DNA from: Streptomyces chumphonensis
Lineage (GTDB): Bacteria; Actinomycetota; Actinomycetes; Streptomycetales; Streptomycetaceae
Assembly (NCBI RefSeq): GCF_014779715.1
Contig: NZ_JACXYU010000002.1
Location: forward strand, 186,001 to 250,000
DNA: 64,000 nt
Reading direction: 5' to 3'
A program made the translations under genes and the position numbers. The notes under the pieces are model-generated. The model had not been told where the DNA came from. It searched no databases and saw only the letters and a program-made list of their open reading frames with translations. This document shows, in pieces, positions 26,541 through 35,700 of the stretch (position 1 is the stretch's first letter; each line of letters starts with the position of its first letter).

Positions 26541-27160
26541 GGTCGGTCCTCCGGGGCGGTCCGGTCGTCCTCGGGCAGGCGCGCCAGGACGTGTTCACTG
26601 AGGGCGACCAGGGCCCGCGCGCATCCGGACCGCTCCCGGGCGTCGAGTTGGAGGAGGGGGGTGCCCGGGTGCAGGTCCAGGTGTTTGCGCAGCACCTCGT
26701 CGGGGTGGTGGGGGGACTCGGGGAAGGTGTTCACCGCCACGACGTACGGCAGACCCTGCTCCTCCACCAGGTCCATCACCTCGAACGAGTGGTCCAGGCG
26801 ACGGGTGTCGGCCAGCACGAGGGCGCCGAGGGCACCGCGCGCGATGTCCTGCCACAGCGGCAGGAAGCGGTGCTGGCCGGGGGTGCCGAACAGGTAGAGG
26901 ACCAGGTCGTCGGCGAGGGTGAGCCGGCCGAAGTCGGTGGCCACCGTGGTGGTGGTCTTGCCCGGGACGCCGACGAGGTCGTCGTGCGGGGCGCTCGCCT
27001 GCGTCATCACCTCCTCGGTGTGCAGCGTGGGGATCTCCGACAGGGTGCGGATGAACGTCGTCTTGCCCACCGCGAAGGGACCGGTGACGACGATCTTCAT
27101 CAGCGTCTGGTCCCGGTCGGGCAGGTAGCCGATGCGGTCAGTGGAGGGCGCGGAGTCCAA
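26537..27160 (-). CDS. cvnD: Conservon Ras-like GTPase CvnD
   Basis: 207 residues; TTG at 27160 with GAGG seven bases upstream and a 23-base overlap with cvnC. The P-loop GPFAVGKTT near residue 27, a T-rich switch (KTTTTVATDFG), FGTPGQHRF as G3 and AVNTF near the G4 position are visible. CvnD proteins are soluble small GTPases that associate with the CvnA-B-C membrane complex, resembling eukaryotic G-protein signalling. The unusual TTG start may lower its translation and tie it to cvnC. Confidence 0.92.
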   Translation of the reverse strand: MDSAPSTDRIGYLPDRDQTLMKIVVTGPFAVGKTTFIRTLSEIPTLHTEEVMTQASAPHDDLVGVPGKTTTTVATDFGRLTLADDLVLYLFGTPGQHRFLPLWQDIARGALGALVLADTRRLDHSFEVMDLVEEQGLPYVVAVNTFPESPHHPDEVLRKHLDLHPGTPLLQLDARERSGCARALVALSEHVLARLPEDDRTAPEDRP

Positions 27161-27500
27161 CGAGGAGCCTCTCGACGAGCGTGCGGTCGATGCGCTGCGC
27201 GGGCGGAACGGGGGGACGGATGTGCAGGTGGCCCGACTCGACGAGGTCGGCCGCCAGGAAGACGGCCGCGCTCACGGGAAGCCGCAGGTGCGCGGCGCAC
27301 TCGACCAGGGTCAGCGGCCCCGGTCGCAGCAGCCGCCACAGCCGGTGGTGCTCCTGGCCGAACCGGTCCGACGGCGTGCTGTCGGACCGGGTGAGGATCG
27401 CCAGCCGGTCGTACCCCGCCGCCCGGCGGTCGGCCGGCGCGGCCCGGCCGCCGGTCACCAGGTAGGCGGGGACCAGCCGACGGCCGGGCGGCGGCTTCAC
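27138..27500 (-). CDS. cvnC: Conservon DUF742 protein CvnC
   Basis: 120 residues; GTG at 27500 overlaps the cvnB stop (GTGA). Starts with RRLVPAYLVTGGRA and contains a winged-helix-like stretch (GPLTLVECAAHLRLPVSAAVFLAADLVESGHL), the DUF742 signature. Function is undefined; in known conservons it interacts with the sensor-like CvnA and the GTPase. Confidence 0.92.
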   Translation of the reverse strand: MKPPPGRRLVPAYLVTGGRAAPADRRAAGYDRLAILTRSDSTPSDRFGQEHHRLWRLLRPGPLTLVECAAHLRLPVSAAVFLAADLVESGHLHIRPPVPPAQRIDRTLVERLLVGLRALH

Positions 27501-27904
27501 CGCTCCCGGGCCGGTGCGCCGAGCGCCCTGGCCATCGCCGCCACCTGGACCTGCATGTGGTAGGCGATGTTGCCCAACTGGGCCTCCGGGCCGGCGTACA
27601 CGGCCAGCGACGTGTTGCGGCCCGCCGGGACGATGATGGCGAAACCGTGCTCCGACTCCACCACCGTCTGCGCCAGCCGCGGTGCCTCCTGCCCGGTGAA
27701 GGCGGTGGTGAACGCGCGGGCGGCCGCGTGGAGGGTGGCTCCCATGGCGGCGACGCGCTCACCGGCCGCACGGTCCAGTGAGGCGGACGCGCCCTCCACC
27801 AGGCCGTCACCGGTCGCGATCACGGCGTGCAGGACTCCGGGCAGTTCCAGGAGCGGCTCCAGCACCCAGGACAGGTCTTCTCTGATCTCGCCGGTCGCGC
27901 TCAA
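27497..27904 (-). CDS. cvnB: Conservon roadblock/LC7 protein CvnB
   Basis: 135 residues. The only start that fits is TTG at 27904, which overlaps the cvnA stop as TTGA, with AAGGAG about eleven bases upstream. Roadblock/LC7 fold: WVLEPLLELPGVLHAVIATGDGLVEGAS, followed by a long alanine-rich helix and SLAVYAGPEAQLGNIAYHMQ. This class usually acts as a GTPase regulator (MglB-like) for the Ras-like partner. Confidence 0.92.
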   Translation of the reverse strand: MSATGEIREDLSWVLEPLLELPGVLHAVIATGDGLVEGASASLDRAAGERVAAMGATLHAAARAFTTAFTGQEAPRLAQTVVESEHGFAIIVPAGRNTSLAVYAGPEAQLGNIAYHMQVQVAAMARALGAPARER

Positions 27905-29421
27905 CGCTCGTCGTCTCCTTCGTGGCTGTGCCTGATCGGTGCGGCGCCGGGGGCCGCACCGGTGTCCTCCGTGGCCTCGGCGCCCGTACCGGCGGCGCTG
28001 CGGCCGTCCGCCGTGCCCTCCTGGAGCGCCGCCCAACGGGCCGCCGCCTGTTCGGGGGTACGGGCGGCGGGTACGGTGCCCTCGGCCCCCGTCCCGACCT
28101 GCCCGGAGGCGACGGCGGGGCGGGGCGAACGGCGTCGACGCGTGGGCAGGGGGGCGGAGGGGTCCGCCGACGGCGCCTCGGGCGGCGCCTCGGCGCCCGG
28201 CCCGGAAGCCCTCGCCGGCTCGGCCGGCGCGGTGGCCGGCGCGTCCTCGGGGCCGTCCCCGGGGTCGGGGGTCCGCCGGACGGGGGCGGGCCGCACGGGC
28301 TCGGGCGTGAGGACGGAGAGGTCGTGCTCGGTGTCCACCAGGGTGAGCAGATGGTCGGGCACGCGGACGATGGCCCGGACCCCGCCGTAGGGCGAGGGCT
28401 CGACGTGGCAGGCGAAGCCGTACTGCCGGGCCAGCTTGCCGATGACGGCGAAGCCGGTCTGCGGTGGGTTGCCCAGCTCCGTGAGCAGGACCCCGGAGGG
28501 GCCGTCGAGCAGGCGGCGGGCCCGGTCGAGCTGGTCGGTGTCGATGCCGATGCCCGCGTCGTCGATGACCACCACCGCGCCCTGTCCGCCCTGCTGGACG
28601 GTCACGGGGATCTCCGTCTCGGGGTGGGAGTAGGCCGTCGCGTTGGCGAGGAGCTCGGCGAAGGTGATGACGAGGGGTTCGGCGGCGCGGGCGGCGACCG
28701 CGAGCCGCTGCTCCCGCAGATGGTTGGCGATCTTGACGCGCCCGTACCCCGGAACCCGGGACTGGGCGCCGAGCAGCGTCTCGACGAGGGGGGAGTCGGT
28801 CCGCGCGAGGCCGGGCCACGCCTCGCACAGCACGGCGGTCGCCTGGATGCGGCGCAGGGCGAGTTCGTTGCGGAAGTCCAGCTCCAGCAGCCGGGGGTCG
28901 TCGTGCTCGTGCTGGAGCCGCGTCAGGAGGTTCTGCGCCTGGTGCAGCAGGGTCTGCACCTTCGCGGTGGCGCCGCGCATGGACGCCCGCGCCGCCGCGT
29001 CCACCCGGGCGCGCTCGTCGAGGACGGCCGTGGTGCAGGCGGTCAGCACGGCCTCCATGGCCCGGCCCGCCTCCGCACCGAGCCGGTCGCGGTGCAGGGG
29101 GCCGGGCGGCGCGAGGTCGGGGTGGACCAGGGCGAGCGCGGCGGCCGGTACACGTTCGGCGGCCAGGTGCCCCAGCTCCTCCGTGAGCTCCCGGCTCGTC
29201 CGCTCGGCGGCGGCGGCCCGTTCCTCCGCACGCGTCAGAGCGGCCTGCCGACCGGCGAACCGGTGCTCCTGTTCGGCCAGTTGCGCGGCGTGCCGCGCGG
29301 CCGACGCCTCCGCCGCCGCCGCCCGCCGGAGCGCGTGCTGCCGCGCCCGGGCCAGGCCGAGGGCGGCGAGGACGGCGGCCAGGGCGACGGCCGACGCCGT
29401 GGCCAGCGCGATCTCAGTCAT
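27901..29421 (-). CDS. cvnA: Conservon sensor-kinase-like protein CvnA
   Basis: 506 residues; ATG at 29421 has AAGGA seven bases upstream (a GTG two codons earlier is possible). One N-terminal transmembrane helix (about 3-25), then a coiled, arginine/alanine/glutamate-rich segment, a dimer-helix region, an ATPase domain of the histidine-kinase type (FAELLANATAYSHPET as N box, VVVIDDAGIGID as G1 box, about 235-345) and a disordered proline/alanine tail of about 150 residues. Conservon CvnA proteins lack a standard response-regulator partner and head the cvnABCD operon. A 100-base gap separates it from the lactamase-fold gene. Confidence 0.92.
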   Translation of the reverse strand: MTEIALATASAVALAAVLAALGLARARQHALRRAAAAEASAARHAAQLAEQEHRFAGRQAALTRAEERAAAAERTSRELTEELGHLAAERVPAAALALVHPDLAPPGPLHRDRLGAEAGRAMEAVLTACTTAVLDERARVDAAARASMRGATAKVQTLLHQAQNLLTRLQHEHDDPRLLELDFRNELALRRIQATAVLCEAWPGLARTDSPLVETLLGAQSRVPGYGRVKIANHLREQRLAVAARAAEPLVITFAELLANATAYSHPETEIPVTVQQGGQGAVVVIDDAGIGIDTDQLDRARRLLDGPSGVLLTELGNPPQTGFAVIGKLARQYGFACHVEPSPYGGVRAIVRVPDHLLTLVDTEHDLSVLTPEPVRPAPVRRTPDPGDGPEDAPATAPAEPARASGPGAEAPPEAPSADPSAPLPTRRRRSPRPAVASGQVGTGAEGTVPAARTPEQAAARWAALQEGTADGRSAAGTGAEATEDTGAAPGAAPIRHSHEGDDER

Positions 29422-29520
29422 GAACACTTCCTTGAACCGGCCCTGCGGGGGCCGTGCTGTCCGTGCTGTTCCTTCGGTCCGGGTCGGGGTTCTCCCGCGC
29501 TTCCCGGGCCGCGGTCCCGG

Positions 29521-30492
29521 TCAGGTCTCCAGCTCCGCGGCGAGCGCCGCGACCTCACCGAACAGGTCGAGGACGTTGGGCGTTTCGGCCGGACCGAGGT
29601 GACGGTATTCGGTACCGATGGTGATGACCAGACGTTCGGGCAGGGCCAGTTCGGGGAATCGGTTCTCGGCCACGACCCGGCGGGCGGCCTCGAGCGCCGG
29701 GACCCCCTCCTTGTGGAAGGCGTGGGCCCGCTCGCGCACGTACTCGAGGTAGCCGATGTGGTCGCGCACACCGGCCCGGTCCAGCACCGGTCCGTGGCCG
29801 GGCACGACCGTCTCGGCACCGGTGGCCAGGACGCGTTCGCAGGCGTCGACGACGCTGCTGAGCGGTCCGGCCCAGTGCACCGCGTGGTCGCCCGGCCGCC
29901 GGTCCGTGGAGGCGAAGACGACGTCTCCGCAGAAGACGGTTCCCTGCCCCGGCAGGTGGACCATGAGGTCGCCGGTCGTGTGGGCGGGCGGCAGCGCCGT
30001 CAGTCGCACCTCGTGCGGGCCGACGCGGAACTCCAGCTCGCCCCGGAACAGGGTGGTGGGCCGCACGGGATCGGTGTCGGACCAGTCGAAGACACCGAAG
30101 TGCGCCTTGAGGTAGGCGCCCAGCGGTGTGGCGGGGTCGCTGTCCCGCACGAGGGCGTGCTGCTGCCGCGGGTCGGGCTCGAAGTGGGTGTGCTCCAGGG
30201 CTTCACGGGTGGCGATCAGCTCGGCGTCCGGGACGATGCCCGCACCCCAGAAGTGGTCGCCGTTGGCGTGGGTGACGACGACGCGGTCGACGTCGGCCCC
30301 GGGCGGCAGCAGGTCGCGACTCGCGGCGAGGAACTCGGCCGCCCGGGTCCGGTCGTAGGGCGTGTCGATCCACAGCGCGGTGTCGTCACCGACGAGCAGC
30401 CCGCAGTTGGCCAGCCCCCACCCCCGCCGGGGCGGGAGCCAGGCGTACAGCGCGTCGTCGAGTCGCTCCAGATGAGCTGCGGAAGTCGTCAT
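29521..30492 (-). CDS. Metallo-beta-lactamase-fold hydrolase
   Basis: 323 residues with the ATG at 30492. A strong AAGGAGG lies 14 bases upstream, farther than usual; no in-frame ATG, GTG or TTG is closer, only ATA or ATT. The metal motif reads THANGDHFWGAG, so the second histidine of HxHxDH is asparagine, a variant seen in a subgroup of this superfamily. Later ligands PPAHTTGD and VPGHGPV are present. Cytoplasmic (no signal peptide). Substrate unknown; more likely a thioesterase- or lactonase-like enzyme than an antibiotic lactamase. Confidence 0.85.
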   Translation of the reverse strand: MTTSAAHLERLDDALYAWLPPRRGWGLANCGLLVGDDTALWIDTPYDRTRAAEFLAASRDLLPPGADVDRVVVTHANGDHFWGAGIVPDAELIATREALEHTHFEPDPRQQHALVRDSDPATPLGAYLKAHFGVFDWSDTDPVRPTTLFRGELEFRVGPHEVRLTALPPAHTTGDLMVHLPGQGTVFCGDVVFASTDRRPGDHAVHWAGPLSSVVDACERVLATGAETVVPGHGPVLDRAGVRDHIGYLEYVRERAHAFHKEGVPALEAARRVVAENRFPELALPERLVITIGTEYRHLGPAETPNVLDLFGEVAALAAELET

Positions 30493-30670
30493 GCGGGCAA
30501 TTATGGCCTCCTTGTGATCAGTTGAGGATACGGAGCCGCCAACCAGTCTCAGATCGACGGTCGGCGCCACGGACGGCCGCTCCCGGCCGCTTCACCCGGC
30601 CGGACACGGACGGTACGGTCGGAGCCGCACACATGCACAGGGCGTACAGGGGCAACAGGGGGTGGCCGGG

Positions 30671-32080
30671 ATGACGGCTTTCGGCGGGCGGATTCCGGCG
30701 GTGGAGGGCTTCGCGGGGCGTGCCGGGGCGGGGCCGTCGCCCAAGGAGGCGGGCAAGGCGCTGCGCGAGCGCGTGCCCCGCGCCGCCCACGGAACGGTCG
30801 GGGCCCGTGTGCTCGACGGCGCGCGGCCGGACGCGGTGCGGGCGGTCGAGGAGTCGAGCCGGGGCCGCGTGCCGGAGCTGGCGCCGATCCGGGTCGGACG
30901 CATGGCGGCGTCCCCCTTCGCGTTCCTGAGGGGCTCCGCGGGGCTCATGGCGCACGACCTCGCGGCCACACCGGTGACCGGCGTGGCCGCACAGCTCTGC
31001 GGGGACGCGCACGCGGCGAACTTCGGCCTCTACGCCGACGCACGGGGCGGCCTCGTCATCGACCTCAACGACTTCGACGAGACCGTCGTCGGCCCCTGGG
31101 AGTGGGACGTCAAGCGGCTGGCCACCTCGCTCGTGCTCGCGGGCGGGGCCGGCGGCGTCGATCAGGACGCCTGCCGGGCGGCGGCCTTCGACGCCGTGGG
31201 CGCGTACCGGCGGACCATGCGGCTCCTCGCCAAACTGCCCGCGCTGGAGGCGTGGAACGCGATCGCCGACGAGGAACTCGTCTCGCACACCGACGCCCGG
31301 GACCTGCTCGGCACCCTGGAACGGGTGGCCGGCAAGGCGCGCCGGAACACCAGCGCCCGGTTCGCCGCACGGTCCACCGAGGAGGACCCGGGCGGCGGGC
31401 GGCGGTTCGTGGACGCCCCTCCGGTGCTGCGGCGGGTGCCGGACGCGGAGGCGGCCGCCGTCACGACGGCACTGGGCGCGTACCTGGAGACCGTCGCCGA
31501 GGAGTTCCTGCCGCTGCTCGCCCGGCACCGCGTCCACGACGTGGCGTTCCGGGTGGTGGGCACGGGAAGCGTGGGCACGCGGTCCTACGTGGTGCTGCTG
31601 CTCGACCACCGGGGTGAGCCCCTGGTCCTCCAGGTGAAGGAGGCCCGCCCCTCGGCCCTGGTGCCGCATCTGGCGCACGCGGGGTTCGCCGTGCCGGAGG
31701 TGGACCACGAGGGGCGCCGGGTGGTGGCGGGGCAGCGGCGGATGCAGGTCGTCAGCGACATCCTCCTGGGCTGGACGACGGTCGACGGACGCCCCTTCCA
31801 GGTGCGGCAGTTCCGCAACCGCAAGGGCAGCGTCGACCCGGCGGCCCTGACCGCCGACCAGCTCGACGACTACGGGCGGATGACCGGCGCCCTGCTGGCC
31901 CGCGCCCACGCCCACAGCGCCGACCCCCGGCTGCTGGCCGGCTACTGCGGAAAGAACGAGGAGCTGGACGAGGCCGTGACCGCCTTCGCCGTGGCCTACG
32001 CGAACCGCACGGAGGCCGACCACGCCGACCTGGTGGCGGCGATCAAGAGCGGCCGGCTGGCGGCCGAACTGGGGGTGTGA
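30671..32080 (+). CDS. DUF2252 family protein
   Basis: 469 residues from ATG at 30671 (GGGGGTGG upstream; a GTG nine bases earlier is an alternative). Family motifs: RMAASPFAFLRGSA, QLCGDAHAANFG, DLNDFDET and WEWDVKRLATSL, then FRVVGTGSVGTRSYVVLL and a C-terminal GYCGKNEELDEAVTAFA. DUF2252 proteins have a kinase-like fold (GDAHAANFG resembles an aminoglycoside phosphotransferase catalytic loop, DLNDFDE a metal site), but no substrate is known. Monocistronic by position. Confidence 0.9.
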   Translation: MTAFGGRIPAVEGFAGRAGAGPSPKEAGKALRERVPRAAHGTVGARVLDGARPDAVRAVEESSRGRVPELAPIRVGRMAASPFAFLRGSAGLMAHDLAATPVTGVAAQLCGDAHAANFGLYADARGGLVIDLNDFDETVVGPWEWDVKRLATSLVLAGGAGGVDQDACRAAAFDAVGAYRRTMRLLAKLPALEAWNAIADEELVSHTDARDLLGTLERVAGKARRNTSARFAARSTEEDPGGGRRFVDAPPVLRRVPDAEAAAVTTALGAYLETVAEEFLPLLARHRVHDVAFRVVGTGSVGTRSYVVLLLDHRGEPLVLQVKEARPSALVPHLAHAGFAVPEVDHEGRRVVAGQRRMQVVSDILLGWTTVDGRPFQVRQFRNRKGSVDPAALTADQLDDYGRMTGALLARAHAHSADPRLLAGYCGKNEELDEAVTAFAVAYANRTEADHADLVAAIKSGRLAAELGV

Positions 32081-32232
32081 GGCCCCGGGGGGGGAGCAGC
32101 AGTACCTTCAGCCGCAGGGTCGTACCGAGGTCACCGGTGACTGGTCTCGGGTGACGTTCCAGCGGCTATCCGAGCGTCAGTGATCACTCACGGTGCACGC
32201 CGCACGGAAAGTGAGCCAGAAACCCGCGCGCC

Positions 32233-33072
32233 TCACACCCGCACGTGGCGGCGCGCGGCCAAGACGCGCATGGTCAGCAGTTCCGGGTCCTGCCGCAACA
32301 CCCGCACGTGCAGCTCCCGAAGTGCCGGGCCGGGTTCGCCACCGAGCTCGTCCCCGGTGCGGCGACGGAGCTCCCGATAGACGGCGAGCGCCTCACCGGA
32401 GCGGTCGGAGCGGTACAGCGCCGTCATGAGCAGCCACACCAGGCGCTCGTGCAGTGGGTGCTCGTGCAGCAGGCACCGCAGGTACGGCACGACTTCGCGG
32501 TGCTCGCCCAGTTCCAGGGCGATCTCCGTGCGCAGTTCGTTGTCGGCCAGCCGGCGTGCCTCCGCGAAGACCCGTTGGCGTTCCAGCAGCGGCGCCTCCA
32601 GCCCTTCGGCGAGCGGCCCGGTGCGCAGCTGCCGGGCCTCGTCGAGGAGGGCGGCGGCCTCGGCCGTCCGCCCGGCGGCGACGGCCGAGGCCGCCTCGGT
32701 GGTGAGGCGCTCGTAGACGTAGACGTCGACCTGGGCCGCGCCCGGGTCCAGGAGGTAGCCGGAGTCCGACCAGTCGATGGCCGTGCCGTGGTCGCGCAGC
32801 GCGCTCCGCAGCCCGCTGACGTACTTCTGCACGAGGTTGCGGGCGTAGGCGGGGGGTTCCTGGCCCCAGAGGGCGGCGATGAGCTGATCGGCGCCGACCG
32901 GGGTCGACCTGAGGAGCAGCACGGCGAGCAGGGCCCGCTGCCGGGGCGGGCCGAGCCGGACGGCGTCGCCGGCCCCTCGGCGCACTTCCAGCGGGCCGAA
33001 GAGCGTGACGTGGACGCGGTCGGCGTCGCGGCGCTCCGGAGTGTGGCGGTGCCGCAGCAGACTTCCGGACAT
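32233..33072 (-). CDS. SARP/BTAD-family transcriptional regulator
   Basis: 279 residues; ATG at 33072 with GGAGG seven bases upstream. N-terminal OmpR-like winged helix (VHVTLFGPLEVRRG to the GYLLDP wing, about 20-110) followed by the all-helical bacterial transcriptional activation domain (about 115-265). This is the minimal SARP architecture without ATPase or TPR additions. SARPs activate secondary-metabolite genes by binding direct repeats upstream of the -10 box. It is divergent from the MMPL exporter; the 248-bp gap between them holds the tandem repeat at 33219-33266. Confidence 0.9.
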   Translation of the reverse strand: MSGSLLRHRHTPERRDADRVHVTLFGPLEVRRGAGDAVRLGPPRQRALLAVLLLRSTPVGADQLIAALWGQEPPAYARNLVQKYVSGLRSALRDHGTAIDWSDSGYLLDPGAAQVDVYVYERLTTEAASAVAAGRTAEAAALLDEARQLRTGPLAEGLEAPLLERQRVFAEARRLADNELRTEIALELGEHREVVPYLRCLLHEHPLHERLVWLLMTALYRSDRSGEALAVYRELRRRTGDELGGEPGPALRELHVRVLRQDPELLTMRVLAARRHVRV

Positions 33073-33218
33073 CAGCGGTCCTCCCCCGACCGGTCGGGCC
33101 GCCGCACCCGGCTGCGAGGGCCCCCGGCGAGCCTACGGCGTGTCGGCCCGCGGTCCCAACCTCCGCACGGAGGAGTCCATGTGCCGAGACGGCCCGGAGC
33201 GACGCGGTCGGGTCGGCG

Positions 33219-33266
33219 TCCAGCGGTTGGTCCAGCGGTCGTTCCAGCCGTCGTTCCAGCGGTCGG
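33219..33266. repeat. Four tandem 12-bp repeats between SARP and MMPL genes
   Basis: TCCAGC starts at 33219, 33231, 33243 and 33255, exactly 12 bases apart. Units are TCCAGCGGTTGG, TCCAGCGGTCGT, TCCAGCCGTCGT and TCCAGCGGTCGG. They end about 54 bases before the MMPL ATG. SARP operators are direct repeats, usually 11 or 22 bases apart, so regulation by the adjacent SARP is possible but the period differs. Confidence 0.75.
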
Positions 33267-33320
33267 AGAAGGCGCGGCGCTCAGGGTGGTGGCCACGTCC
33301 CGCAGCGTCCAGGAGGCTCG

Positions 33321-35591
33321 ATGTCCCCGCGTGTCCGTCCCGTTCCCCGCCGTGGTCCCGCGCTGCGCGCCCTGGGGGACGCCGTCGCCGCCCGCCCCCG
33401 GCGCGTGGTCTGGCTGAGCGTGTTGCTGACCGTGCTGGCGGCGGCGCTCGCCGCGGGCACGATGGACCGGCTGGTGCTCAGCCGGTTCGAGAGCCCGGCT
33501 TCGGAGTCGGTGCGGACGAGGGAGGTGCTGCGCGAGGAGTTCGGCACCGGCACGCCCAGCGCACTGCTGCTGGTCACCGCCGAGACCGGCACGGTGGACG
33601 GCCCCCGCGTCGCGGCGGCCGGACGCGCGCTGGAGGCCGAGCTGGCCGCGCGCGACGGCGTGGCCGAGACGGCGTCCTACTGGTCCAGGGGCGGTTCCCC
33701 GGCCATGCGGGCCGAGGACGGCGGCCAGGCCCTCGTCATCGCGCGTCTGAGCGGGACCGTCACCGAGGCGCGTGCCGCGCTCGGCGACCTCTCCCCCGAC
33801 TTCACGCGGGCGGGCGATGTCGTCAGCGTCCGGGTCGGCGGCGGGGACGAGGTCTTCCGCCAGGCGGCCGAGCAGGCGCGGACGGACTTCCTGCGGGCCG
33901 AGCTGATCGTCTTCCCGCTCGTCCTGCTGCTGCTGTTCGTGCTCTACCGGCGCTGGTCGGCCGCCGCGCTGACACTGGCGATGGGCCTGTTCTCCGTCGT
34001 GGCGACGCTCGCCCTGCTCCGGGGCGTGACGTACGTGACGGACGTGTCGACGTTCGCGGCCAACCTCACGCTCGTCATGGGCGTCGGTCTGGGCGTCGAC
34101 TACAGCCTGTTCGTCATCAACCGCTTCAGGGAGGAACTGGCCGTGGGGGCCGAGGTGCGGGCGGCCGTGGGCACGGCCGTGGCGCGCGCCGGGCGCACGG
34201 TCGTCTTCAGCGGCGTGACGGTCGCCGTGTCACTGGCCTGCCTGCTGCTCTTCCCGTTCCCCTTCCTGCGGTCCTTCGCCTACGCGGGCATCGGCACCGT
34301 GCTCACCTCCGTGTTCGCCGCGCTGGTGGTCCTGCCCGCCGCGCTCGCCCGGCTCGGCCACCGGGTGACGCGGGCCGGGGACGGGGCGGCACGCGGCCCT
34401 GCGCGCGGCTGGTGGCACCGCACCGCGCTGCGGATGATGCGGCGCCCGCTGCTCTACGGCGTACCGGCCCTGGCGGTGCTGCTCGTCGTCGCCGCCCCGG
34501 TCCTCGGGCTCACCTTCGGGGTCCCGGACGACCGGGTGCTGCCCGAGCACACCTCCAGCCGACTCGTGCAGCAGGACATCCGCGACCGCTTCGCCGCCGA
34601 GGAGATGGACGCGCTCCAGGTGGTCCACCCGGAACTGGCGGGAACACGGGCCAACCGCGCGGAGATCGCGGCACGTTCCCTGGCACTGTCCCGGATCGAG
34701 GGCGTGTACCAGGTCGACGCCCTGACGGGCTCCTACGCCGACGGCCGGAAGATCGGCGATCCCGGCCGCTCCGCCGAGCGCTTCGCCTCTCCGCGCATGA
34801 CCTGGTACTCGGTGGTGCCCGGCCACGCGGCGCTGAGCGGGGACGTGGGCGACCTGCTCGCCGACGTCCGCGCCGCCACGCCCGGCGAAACCGTCCGGAT
34901 CGGCGGCTATCCCGCCGAACTCGACGACTTCCGGGCCGAGCTGACGGACCGGGTGCCGTGGGTGCTCGGGCTCGTGCTGACCACCACCTTCGCGCTCCTG
35001 TTCCTGATGACCGGCAGTGTCCTGCTGCCGGTCAAGGCCATGGTGCTGAACCTCCTCAGCATGGGGGTGATGTTCGGCACGCTGGTGTGGGTGTTCCAGG
35101 AGGGGAACCTGGCGGGACCGCTCGGCTTCACGGCCACCGGCACCGTCGAGCCGAGCATCCCGATCCTGATGTTCTGCACGGCCTTCGGCCTGTCGATGGA
35201 CTACGAGGTCTTCATGCTGGCCCGGATCAAGGAGGAGTACGACGCCACCGGGGACACGCGCCACGCCGTGGCGACCGGGCTGGAACGCACCGGTCCGCTC
35301 ATCACCGCGGCGGCCGTCGTCCTCGCGGCGTCGTTCGCGACCTACGCCGCCTCGGGGATCGTCTTCCTGAAGATGCTGGCGGTGGGCATGGTCGTCGTCC
35401 TGCTCGTCGACGCCACCCTGATCCGCGCGGTGCTGGTCCCGGTGTTCATGCGGCTGGCCGGGGGCGCGAACTGGTGGGCCCCGCGGCCGCTGCGCGCGCT
35501 GCCCGCCCGGTTCGGCCACACCGCGACCGCGCCGGCGGAGGTCGCGGCAGCGCCGCCGGCGGCTGAGGCGCCCACGGTCAGGAAGGGCTGA
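33321..35591 (+). CDS. MMPL/RND-family membrane exporter
   Basis: 756 residues; ATG at 33321 with AGGAGG five bases upstream. Two repeated halves: a first membrane helix near 30-48, an extracytoplasmic domain, a helix bundle (about 195-350 with GVGLGVDYSLFVINRFREE), then a second helix near 375-395, a second external domain and a second bundle (about 545-720 with FGLSMDYEVFMLARIKEEY). The paired GxxxDY motifs are those used for proton coupling in MmpL proteins. Such pumps export lipids or hydrophobic metabolites. Probably controlled by the divergent SARP. Confidence 0.92.
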   Translation: MSPRVRPVPRRGPALRALGDAVAARPRRVVWLSVLLTVLAAALAAGTMDRLVLSRFESPASESVRTREVLREEFGTGTPSALLLVTAETGTVDGPRVAAAGRALEAELAARDGVAETASYWSRGGSPAMRAEDGGQALVIARLSGTVTEARAALGDLSPDFTRAGDVVSVRVGGGDEVFRQAAEQARTDFLRAELIVFPLVLLLLFVLYRRWSAAALTLAMGLFSVVATLALLRGVTYVTDVSTFAANLTLVMGVGLGVDYSLFVINRFREELAVGAEVRAAVGTAVARAGRTVVFSGVTVAVSLACLLLFPFPFLRSFAYAGIGTVLTSVFAALVVLPAALARLGHRVTRAGDGAARGPARGWWHRTALRMMRRPLLYGVPALAVLLVVAAPVLGLTFGVPDDRVLPEHTSSRLVQQDIRDRFAAEEMDALQVVHPELAGTRANRAEIAARSLALSRIEGVYQVDALTGSYADGRKIGDPGRSAERFASPRMTWYSVVPGHAALSGDVGDLLADVRAATPGETVRIGGYPAELDDFRAELTDRVPWVLGLVLTTTFALLFLMTGSVLLPVKAMVLNLLSMGVMFGTLVWVFQEGNLAGPLGFTATGTVEPSIPILMFCTAFGLSMDYEVFMLARIKEEYDATGDTRHAVATGLERTGPLITAAAVVLAASFATYAASGIVFLKMLAVGMVVVLLVDATLIRAVLVPVFMRLAGGANWWAPRPLRALPARFGHTATAPAEVAAAPPAAEAPTVRKG

Positions 35592-35685
35592 CCGCACGGG
35601 CCGTGAGGAACGTGAAGGGGGCGTTCCGCCGGGACGCGCGGTGCGGGGCCGCGGGGCGTCGGCTCGCAGTCGTCGGCCTCGCTGC

Positions 35686-35700
35686 CACAATGGTCCCGTG
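35686..35700 (+). promoter_or_regulatory. Likely leaderless start of the MocR gene
   Basis: CACAAT (35686-35691) resembles a -10 box and lies six bases before the GTG at 35698; no ribosome-binding sequence precedes that GTG. This spacing puts the transcription start at or next to the start codon. Confidence 0.45.

Noticed and set aside
33219-33266. CRISPR-like array
   Set aside because: Repeats are only 12 bases, contiguous and without spacers.
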